Of a stretch of 64,000 nt of DNA, positions 51,385 to 60,400 are shown piece by piece. Source of the stretch: Micromonospora sediminimaris (GTDB lineage Bacteria > Actinomycetota > Actinomycetes > Mycobacteriales > Micromonosporaceae); the NCBI GenBank assembly GCA_900112325.1, contig FOLJ01000023.1:37172-101171 (forward strand), in the 5' to 3' direction. The translations under genes were made by a program, and so were the position numbers. Under the pieces are notes generated by a model. The model was not told where the DNA came from and did no database searches. It was given only the letters and a program-made list of their open reading frames with translations. The first letter of the stretch is position 1; every line of letters starts with the position of its first letter.

Positions 51385-52488
51385 TCACACGTCCGTCTCG
51401 GGAGCTGGTGTGATGTCCAGGAACGCCGTCGGTCGTCGGCTGGGTCCGGCGCTGCCCGGCTCCGGCTGCTGTCCGAACCGGTCACCGACGGTGAAGTCAC
51501 CGGGATCGCCGACGACCTCGACCAGTACCATGCTCCAGGCGGCCACGGGACTGGCGCTGATCAGCACGGCCCGCTCACCCTCGCGCAGCCGCCCGGTCCC
51601 GATCTCGGTCGCCAGGTTGAGCAGGACGTCGTTCGCGCCGAGATGGCCCAGGTCGCGCAGGTTGTCGTGGCAGGCCGCCGCGATTGTCACGCCGAGCGTC
51701 TCCTCAAGGAACCGGAACCCGCCCAGGGACAGGTTGTGGCACACATTCCGGGCCACGTCCCCCGGCGCGAGCCCGTTGCGGTCCAGCAGGCGTCGGTACA
51801 TCGCGCCCAGCCGGTCACGGCTCTCCAGCGCCAGGGTGAAGGAGTACTCCTGGAGATCGCGGCACTGCTCGGACCAGCGGGCCGACGGGCGGTCCCGGTA
51901 GTCCACCCGGAACAGGTCCCAGTAGTGGCCGTTGGTCTCCTGCAGGACGTCGAGAACGCGCAACGGCCCCTCCCTCGAGACGACCGCGGCCATGCCCCCG
52001 TCGCCGCTGACCGTCACCGGGTGCCGGTAGCGCCGCGGCGTGGCCGGCGTACTGCCGTGCACGACGAGGACGTCGCTCAGATCCGGATCGGCGGCCAGCA
52101 GGCCGCGCGCCACCAGCAGCGCCGGCGTCATCGACACACAGCCCAGCCCGCCGACGGAGAACGTCAGCGCCCGGTCGGCGCCGAGGTGCGCCTGCAGCCG
52201 GGTCTCGGCGGAACTCATCAGCGTGGTCGGCGCACGGGACTCGACCGCGACCAGGGCCCCGATCTGATCCGCGCCGAGGCCGGCGGCGACAAGCGCCCTG
52301 CTGGCGGCGCCGGCGGCCAGGTGGAGCGCGTCCAGCTCCGGATCGGTGCGAATCCGCTCGATCCCGAGGTCGGCGCAGAGCTGCCGCTCGGCCGGCCCCA
52401 GGTACGCCAGTTCCGGCAGCTCGGCCACGGCGACCGACCGTTCCGGCAGGAACGACGCCACCGTGCGTAGGGCGAACGTCCCGGACAT
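51385..52488 (-). CDS. KAS III-like enzyme, probable C-H-D acyltransferase type
   Basis: A 367-residue thiolase-fold protein. Cys117 lies in GGLGCVSMTPALL, His251 in NVCHNLSLGGF, and the third position reads GHLGANDVLL (His282, Asp287) where KAS III proper has Asn. This resembles KAS III homologues such as CerJ, ChlB3 and DpsC, which use Cys-His-Asp to transfer acyl groups between carriers or to a hydroxyl rather than condense. GAGAGGCGG precedes the ATG. First gene of the leftward fkb operon, so a role in moving the C3 unit is plausible. Confidence 0.75.
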   Translation of the reverse strand: MSGTFALRTVASFLPERSVAVAELPELAYLGPAERQLCADLGIERIRTDPELDALHLAAGAASRALVAAGLGADQIGALVAVESRAPTTLMSSAETRLQAHLGADRALTFSVGGLGCVSMTPALLVARGLLAADPDLSDVLVVHGSTPATPRRYRHPVTVSGDGGMAAVVSREGPLRVLDVLQETNGHYWDLFRVDYRDRPSARWSEQCRDLQEYSFTLALESRDRLGAMYRRLLDRNGLAPGDVARNVCHNLSLGGFRFLEETLGVTIAAACHDNLRDLGHLGANDVLLNLATEIGTGRLREGERAVLISASPVAAWSMVLVEVVGDPGDFTVGDRFGQQPEPGSAGPSRRPTAFLDITPAPETDV

Positions 52489-52671
52489 GTCGCCGCCTCT
52501 CCCCGGTTTCCGCTGACCCTGCCGACTCTGCCGGCCCCGCCCGGCCGCTGGCAGAGAAGGACGGGCAGAGGCGGGGCTGCTGGTCCGGCTCTGGTCCGGG
52601 CCCGCCCGTGGGCACCACTCTCGGAACCGATGCCGATGCCGATGCCGATCGCCGGTGAAGGGGGGCCACTG
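52489..52671. promoter_or_regulatory. Divergent promoter region of the NRPS cluster
   Basis: 183 bp between the KAS III-like and NRPS genes. CTGGTCCGG occurs at 52580-52588 and 52591-52599; the 7-bp core CTGGTCC repeats at an 11-bp step with a 4-bp spacer, the layout of SARP regulator sites. A triple ATGCCG (52630-52647) near the NRPS start is probably coincidental. Confidence 0.4.
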
Positions 52672-54411
52672 ATGTCGGCCCGAGTTGGTACCGCGATGAA
52701 CATCCCGCCGCCGATCCGGCCGGTGCCGCGCACCGGCGTGCTGCGGCTGTCACCCGGGCAGGAGCGGCTCTGGTTCCTCGACCGGCTGCACAGCGGCGGT
52801 ACCGGGTATCTCATCCGGTCACACCTGCGCCTGCGCGGCGCATGGGATCCCGCGGTGTTCGAGCGCGCCGTGACCGAGGTCGTCCACCGGCACGAGGTGC
52901 TGCGCACCCGGTACGAGGACAACGCCGGCGATCCCGTGCAGGTCATCGATCCACCCGGCCCGGCCGACGTCACGGTCGTGGACCTTTCCGGCGGCCCGGC
53001 GGGGGATCCGCATGCCGCGACCCGGGCGGCGGCGATGCTCGACGCGGCGGCGGCCCGGCCGTTCGACCTGCGCCGGGAACACCCGCTGCGAGTCGTCGTG
53101 GTACGGCTTGCGCCCACCGAACACCTGGTCGGGCTCACCCTGCACCACATCGCGGTCGACGGTTGGTCGTGCGACATCCTGATGCGCGAACTGGATCAGG
53201 CGTACCGCGCGCTCGCGGCCGGCCGGCCCCGGCCGGCGCCACCGCCGGTGCAGTACGCCGACGTCGCGGCCTGGCAGCGGAGCCGTCGGGAGGCCACCGG
53301 CACGTCCGGCATCGAGTACTGGCGGGACCGGCTCGCCGGGCTGGACCCGGTCACACTGCCCACCGACCGGCGGCGCGATGCCGGCCGCGACCGGCGCGGC
53401 GACGTGTTCACCGTCGACGTGCCGCGGCACGTCGCCCGGCTGGTCGACGGCATCGGCGAGCGGCACGGCACGACCGCGTTCATGACACTGCTGGCCGCGT
53501 TCAAGGTGCTGCTGGCGCACCGGACCGGCCGCACCGACATCGCGGTCGGGTTAGCCGACGCCGGGCGGGACGAGCCGGAGACCGAGGACCTGATCGGCTT
53601 CTTCATCAACACCCTGGTGCTGCGGACCGACCTGTCCGGCGGGCCGTCCTTCGTCGAGGTGCTGCACCGGGTGCGCGAGACGGTGCTGAGCGCACTGATG
53701 CACAACGACGTGCCGTTCGACGACGTCGTGGCCGCGGTCCGACCCGGCCGGGACCCCGCCCGCAACCCGCTGTTCGACATCATGTTCCAGGTCCTCCACA
53801 CCTCCGGTACGCCCGGCACGCTCGGCGGTGCCGCGGTGGAGCCGCTGCCGGCGACTGCCACCGCCGCCAAGTTCGACCTGGTGTTCACCGTTCACCGCAC
53901 GGCAGCGGGCGACCTGCAGTGCATGCTGGAGTACGCCGCTGATCTGTTCGACCGGACGACGATGCAGTGGCTCGCCGAGGACTACGTGGCGCTGCTCGAG
54001 CGGCTGGCCGGCGCTCCGCAGGTCCGCGCGGTCCAGCCGGCCCCGACGCCCGGCGCGCCGACCACGGCGGCCATCCCTGCGACACAGCCGGCAGCCGCCC
54101 CGGTGCCGCCGTCCGGCCCGGTCGAGCAGGCCGTCGCCGGAATCTGGTCGGCTCTGCTCGACGTCGACGACATCGCCGCCGACGACGACTTCTTCGACCT
54201 CGGCGGCAACTCGCTGCTGGTGATCCGGGTGCGCGCCGCGCTGCGGCGCACGTTCGCTGTCGATCTGCCCGTGCAGGTCCTGTTCGAGGCCGCCACGGTG
54301 GCCGAACTCGCGGCTGCGGTCACCGCCGCGGTCCGCGCCGACGTCGGCCGAATGTCCACCAGCCAGGTGCAGGGCGTACTGCTCCGGGCCGCCCCGAAAG
54401 GAACCCGATGA
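52672..54411 (+). CDS. NRPS condensation-carrier didomain (C-T)
   Basis: A 579-residue protein with a condensation domain (about 20-450; LRLSPGQERLWFLDRLHS, catalytic HHIAVDGWS at His158-His159) and a peptidyl carrier domain (about 480-555; DDFFDLGGNSLLVI with Ser514). No adenylation domain, so the carrier must be loaded in trans, most likely by the free-standing A protein of the same operon. GGGGGG precedes the ATG at 52672; an earlier ATG at 52630 is possible. The C domain would join an upstream acyl group to the loaded residue. Its stop overlaps the next start (ATGA). Confidence 0.92.
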   Translation: MSARVGTAMNIPPPIRPVPRTGVLRLSPGQERLWFLDRLHSGGTGYLIRSHLRLRGAWDPAVFERAVTEVVHRHEVLRTRYEDNAGDPVQVIDPPGPADVTVVDLSGGPAGDPHAATRAAAMLDAAAARPFDLRREHPLRVVVVRLAPTEHLVGLTLHHIAVDGWSCDILMRELDQAYRALAAGRPRPAPPPVQYADVAAWQRSRREATGTSGIEYWRDRLAGLDPVTLPTDRRRDAGRDRRGDVFTVDVPRHVARLVDGIGERHGTTAFMTLLAAFKVLLAHRTGRTDIAVGLADAGRDEPETEDLIGFFINTLVLRTDLSGGPSFVEVLHRVRETVLSALMHNDVPFDDVVAAVRPGRDPARNPLFDIMFQVLHTSGTPGTLGGAAVEPLPATATAAKFDLVFTVHRTAAGDLQCMLEYAADLFDRTTMQWLAEDYVALLERLAGAPQVRAVQPAPTPGAPTTAAIPATQPAAAPVPPSGPVEQAVAGIWSALLDVDDIAADDDFFDLGGNSLLVIRVRAALRRTFAVDLPVQVLFEAATVAELAAAVTAAVRADVGRMSTSQVQGVLLRAAPKGTR

Positions 54412-57400
54412 CCGAGATGTTGGAGTCGCCCAGCCTGCACGAACAGCTGCTGGAGCGCCGGCTGCACGGCCTGGAGACGTTCACCGAGCCTGGTATCCCT
54501 CAGGTGTCACGGGCCGTCGCGCCGCCGCTGTCACCCGCGCAGCGCCGGCTGTGGATTCTCGACCAGCTGCGTCCCGGTGGTGTCGAGTACGTGGTCCAGA
54601 TCGCGCTGCACATGGTCGACCACCCCGGCAGCCGGCTCGACGTCGCCGCGTTGCAGGCCGCGCTGGACGGGCTGGTGGCGCGGCACGAGGTGCTGCGCAC
54701 CCGCTACCCGGCCGGTCCCGACGGTGAGCCGGTGCAGCTGATCGACCCACCCGCCCCAGTCCCGTTGCCGGTCCGGGACCTCACCCACCTCGACAGCGAG
54801 ACCCAGGGCACGCTGCTCGACCAGCTCATGTCGGTCGACCGCGAGCCGGTTGACCTGGCCGCCGGGCCGGTCTTCCGCGCGCTGCTGGTCCGGCGTGAAC
54901 CGGACCAGAACCTGCTGCTGCTCACCACCCACCACATCGCGATGGATCTCTGGTCGGAGAACCTGCTGGTGGACGAGCTGCGCCGCCGCTACACCGCCGC
55001 CCTCGACAATCGCCCCGCCGACCTCGCCCCGCTGTCGGTGCAGTACGCCGACGTCGCGGCCTGGCAGGGACAACGGATCGCCGAGCTGCGCGGCACCCAA
55101 CTCCCGTACTGGCGTCGGCAGCTCGCCGACGCCACGCCGGTGGACCTGCCGACCGACCGGCCGCGGCCGGCGGTACGCGACGCCGCCGGCGACATCGTGC
55201 CGTTCACCGTGCCCACCAGCGTGGCGGCGGCGCTGGGCCGGCTCGCCCGCGCGCACCGCGCCACGCCGTTCATGGTCCTGCTGGCGGCGTACGCGGTCGT
55301 CCTCGGACGGTGGAGCGGCCGGACCGACGTCACGGTCGGAACGCCGGTCGCCGGCCGTGGGCACGACGACACGCACAACCTGATCGGACTCTTCCTCGAC
55401 ACCGTCGTGGTGCGGGCCGACCTGGAAGGCGACCCGACGTTCGGTGACCTGGTCGACCGGGTCCGTGGTGCCGCGTTGGGCGCGATGGCCCACCAGGAGC
55501 TGCCGTTCGATCAACTCGTCGATGACCTGGCACCGGTCCGCGACCCCGCGCGCACTCCGCTGTTCTCGACGATGCTCGTCTGGCAGGAGGCCGGTCCGGG
55601 CGGCTTCCACGCACCCGGCCTGGACGTCGAGCAGGTACCGATCCCGTTCGCCGACGCCAAGGTCGACCTGACCTTGGCGGTGGCCCCCGGCCCGGACGGC
55701 ACGCTCGCCGGTGCCCTGGTCTACGCGACCAGTCTGTTCGACCGCGACACGATCGAGCGGTTCGCCGCGCAGGTCGGGCAACTGCTGGCAGGTGTCGCCG
55801 CGGCGCCGGACACCCCGCTGTCCGCCATCACCATCCTGCCGCCGACCGAACGCGAGTTGCTGCTCGACGGCTGGAACGACACCGCGTCCGACGTGCCGGC
55901 CGGCACGGTGCCGGAGCTGTTCCGGGCCCAGGTGGCCGCCACCCCGGACGCGGTGGCCGTACGGACCGAGGACGGCAGCCTGTCCTACGCCGAGCTGGAC
56001 GTCCGGATCACCGCGCTGGCGCACCGGCTGCGTGCGCTCGGCGTCGGCCCCGAGTCGGTGGTCGGGGTGTGCCTGGAACGCGGCCCGGAGCTGGTGACCG
56101 CGCTGCTGGCCGTGCTCACGGCCGGCGGGGCCTACCTGCCGCTGGACACCGAGAGCCCGGCCTCGCGGCTGGAAGACCAGCTCACCGAGGCCGGCGTGCG
56201 GATCGTGGTGACCGACCGGACGACCGTCGGCCACACCACGCGGACGCTGGTCCGGCCGGACGCCGTCGATGGCGCCCCCGACGGCCCGCTCGGCGCCGCC
56301 CTCCACCCGGACCACCCGGCGTACGTGCTGTACACCTCCGGCTCGACCGGCCGACCCAAGGGCGTGGTGATCACCCATCGGGCGCTGCTGAACCGGCTGA
56401 CCTGGATGCAGCGCGAGTACCCCCTCGACGGCACGGACCGGGTGCTGCACAAGACGCCGTACGGCTTCGACGTCTCGGTCTGGGAGCTGTTCTGGCCGCT
56501 GGTGACCGGCGCGACGCTTGTGGTCGCCCGTTCGGGCGGGCACCGCGACCCGGCGTACCTGGCTCGGGTGATCGCTGAGCACGGCGTGAGCACGCTGCAC
56601 TTCGTGCCGTCGATGTTGCGGGCCTTCCTCGACGAGCTGCCCGGCCCGCTGCCGTCGGTGCGGCGACTCTTCGCCAGCGGCGAGCCGCTGCCCGCCGAGG
56701 TGGCGGCGACCGTGCATACGAAGATCGGCTGCCCGTTGTACAACCTCTACGGTCCCACCGAAGCCACGATCGACGTGACCGCGGCCTGGTGCCGGCCCGG
56801 GGAGCCGGTCACGATCGGCCGGCCGGTCGCCAACACCCGCGCCTACGTCGTCGATGCGGACCTGCGCCTGCAGCCGGTCGGCGTGCCCGGCGAGCTGGTG
56901 CTGGCCGGCGTCCAGCTCGCCCGTGGCTATCTGCGCCCGGCGGACACGGCCGACCGGTTCGTTCCCGACCCGTTCGGCGCCGGGGGCCGGCTCTACCGCA
57001 CCGGCGACCTGGTCCGGCACCGCGCCGACGGCACGATCGAATACCTGGGCCGGCTGGACCGGCAGGTGAAGCTGCACGGCAACCGCATCGAGCCAGGCGA
57101 GGTCGAGGCGGTACTCACCGCGTACCCGGACGTCGCCGCCGCCGTGGTCACCGTGCACGACGACCGGCTCGTCGCCTACCTCGAAGGCTCGGTCGATCCG
57201 AACGTGGTCGCGGCGTACGCCCGGGCCCGGCTGCCGCTGAACCTGGTGCCCACGCGCTGGATCGTCCTCGACGCGCTACCGCTGACCGCCGCCGGCAAGG
57301 TCGACGTGCGGGCGCTGCCGGCGCCGCCCGCGCATGTCGGGCCGGCCGAAGCGGAGCCGCTCACCCAGCTTGAGCGGACGCTCGCGGACGCGTTCACCGA

Positions 57401-60400
57401 CGCGCTGGGCATCGACACGATCGGCCGGCACGACGCGTTCTTCACCCTCGGCGGTGACTCGATGCGGGCGATCCGGGCCGTCGGTGCGCTGCGGGCCGCC
57501 GGCCTGCCGGTGTCGGTGCACGACCTGTTCAGTCACGCCACGGTGGCCGAGCTGGCCGAACTGGTCGGTACGCGGGAACCGGTCGAGCCTGGCGCCGGCC
57601 CGTCGGCAGTGGCGTCGTTCGCGCTGCTGTCCGACGCCGACCGCGCGCTGCTGCCGCCGGGCGTGGTGGACGCGTACCCGATGGGCGAGATCCAGGCCGG
57701 GATGGTGTACGAGATGCTGGCCGCACAGCGGCCCGTCTACGTCAACGTCAGCTGCTACCGCATCGCCGACGAGCTGCCGTTCGACCTGGCCGACCTGCGC
57801 GCAGCCGCGGCGTTGCTGGTGCAGCGGCACGAGATCCTGCGCACCTCGTTCGCGCTCACCGGCTACACCCGGGCGCTGCAACTGGTGCACGAGACCGCTG
57901 AGGTTCCGGTGGAGCTGGACGACCTGCGCGACCTGCCCCCGGCCGCGCAGCGCCAGGTCCTGGACGAGTTCCTGATCGCCCAGCGCGACGTGCCGTTGGA
58001 CCTGGCCATGCCGCCGCTGCTGCGCTACACGGTGCACCGCACGGGAGAACGCGAGTGGTGGCTCACCCACGTCGAGTGCCACGCCATCCTGGACGGGTGG
58101 AGCCAGACGTCGGTGGTCGGTGAGCTGATCCAGACCTACCGGACGCTGCGCCGGGGCGACACCCCGCAGCCGGCGTCGCCGCCCGCCGTCCGGTTCGCCG
58201 ACTTCATCGCCGCCGAGCAGGAGTCGCTGGCATCGGCCGCCGATCGGGACTTCTGGACCGCCACCATCACGGCCACGGACAAGCTGGAGATCCCGGCCGG
58301 GTGGGGCGATCCGGAGGCCGGCGCGGACCGGACCGACGACGCGCCGGACTCGATCGACGTCGGGTACGCCGACCTGGAACCGGCGCTGCGCCGGCTGGCG
58401 GCCGACGCGGGTGTGTCGCTGAAGAGCGTGCTGCACGCCGCCCACCTCACGGCCTGGGGCGTGGTAACCGGGCGGCAGCGCTTCTCCGCCGGGCTGGTCG
58501 TCAACGGCCGGCCGGAGCTGCCACGCGGTGACGAGGTGATCGGCATGTACCTGAACACGGTGCCGTTCCCCGCCGATCTGACCGCCGCGAGCTGGCCGGA
58601 CCTGGTACGGGCGGTCTTCGCGCAGGAGGCTCGGCTGTGGCCACACCGGCGCTACCCGATGGCGGCGATGCGACGCGACGGCCGGCACCTCTCGGCACTC
58701 GTCGACGTCAGCTTCACGTACCTGGACTTCCATATGATCGACTGGAGCTCCGGCATCGGTTTCGAGTCCGACTTCAGCCCGAGTGAGCTGCCGTTCTCCG
58801 CGGTGTCGTTCCCCGGCCGCCTGTGCCTGGTGGGCCGACCGAGCCGGATCCGACGGCCGTACCTGGAACTGGTCGCCCGCACCTACCGCCAGGTGCTCGC
58901 CGCGATGGCCGCCGGCCCGGACCGCGACCCGGCTGCCCTCCCGGACGCGGCACCGGCCACGGGGCCGCGCACCGTGACGCTGGCACGTGTCGACCGCGAC
59001 CGGGTCCTCGTCGCGCCGAACCGCTCCGACCGAACCTGGCCCTCCGACGAACCGGTACACCGGCTGATCGCGCGGCAGGCCCGGTCCACACCCACCGCGG
59101 TCGCGCTGCGGCAGGGCGCCGTCAAGGTCTACTACGCCGAGCTGGACCTGCGCGCCAACCGGCTGGCACACCGACTGCGCGCGCTCGGCGTCGGCCCGAA
59201 CACCGTCGTCGGCGTCTGCCTGCCGCGCACACCCGACCTCGCCGTCAGCATCCTGGCCGTCCTCAAGGCGGGCGGCGCGTTCCTACCGCTGGACCCGCAG
59301 TACCCGGTCGAGCGGCTGCGGTTCATGCTCGACAACGCGGCGGCCGCGGTGGTTCTCACCGCCGGCCCGCCACCGGCCGGCCTCACCGGGGTCGGTTCCG
59401 CGCAGGTGCCGACCGTCGACGTGACTCACGAGTCCGCCCTGCTGGACCTGCCGGTCACCGCGCCGCAGGAGACCGTGTCACCGGACGATCTGGCGTACGT
59501 CACCTACACGTCCGGCTCGACCGGGCGCCCCAAGGGCGTCGCCGTGCCGCACCGGGCCGCCCGCAACCTCCGGTACGCCCAGCAGGAGATCTTCGACGTC
59601 CGGCCGGGCGACCGGATGTTGCAGTTCTTCTCGGCGAGCTTCGACGCATCGGTGTCCGAGTTGCTCGCCGCGCTCACCGCCGGCGCCGAGCTGGTCCTGC
59701 CCGGGGTCGGCCGCGACCCGGGCGACCTGCGCGGCGAGGCAGCCACCCTCACCCACATCCTCCTGCCGCCGTCGATGCTGAGTCGGTTGGACCCGGCGGA
59801 CTTCCCGAAGCTGCGGATCACCCTCGTCGGGGGCGAGGCGTGCCCCGCGGCGCAGGCCGACCGGTGGGCGCGGCACGCCGCGTTCGTCAACGTCTACGGC
59901 CCAACGGAAACGTGCGTATATGCCACGTATGCGCCGGTCCTCGCCGGCACGCCGGACCAGGTACCGCCGATCGGCACCCCGCTGGCGAACGTGCGTTGCT
60001 ACGTCCTGGACGCCGAGCTGCGACCACTGCCCGCCGGGGTGCGCGGCGAGTTGTACGTCGCCGGCGCGGGGCTGGCCCGCGGTTACCTCGGCCGACCCGG
60101 CCTGACCGCGGACCGGTTCGTTCCGGACCCGAACGGAGCGCCCGGCAGCCGGATGTACCGCACCGGCGACGTGGTGTCCCGCGCGGACGACGGCGCCCTG
60201 TACTTCCACGGCCGCGGCGACCAGCAGGTCAGCGTCCGCGGCTTCCGGATCGAACTCGGCGAGGTGGAGCACGCGTTGCAGGTGCATCCGGCCATCGCGG
60301 CCGCGGCGGTCGCGGTCGCCGCGGCGGGCACCGAGGACGCGACGCTTGTGGCGTTCGTCCGGCTCACCGACGGCGCCGGCGGCGCTGCCCCCTCGGCTGC

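Noticed and set aside
48018..52488. Tetronate pathway (FkbH + ACP + KAS III)
   Set aside because: Tetronate clusters use FkbH, ACP and FabH-like genes, but FkbI and FkbK here point to hydroxymalonyl-ACP, and no polyketide synthase is present.
52630..52647. Triple ATGCCG as a regulatory tandem repeat
   Set aside because: Only three units, within or next to a start region; more likely chance.
54531..57158. 875-codon frame antisense to the NRPS
   Set aside because: A shadow of the plus-strand C and A domains, rich in Gly/Arg/Val without motifs.
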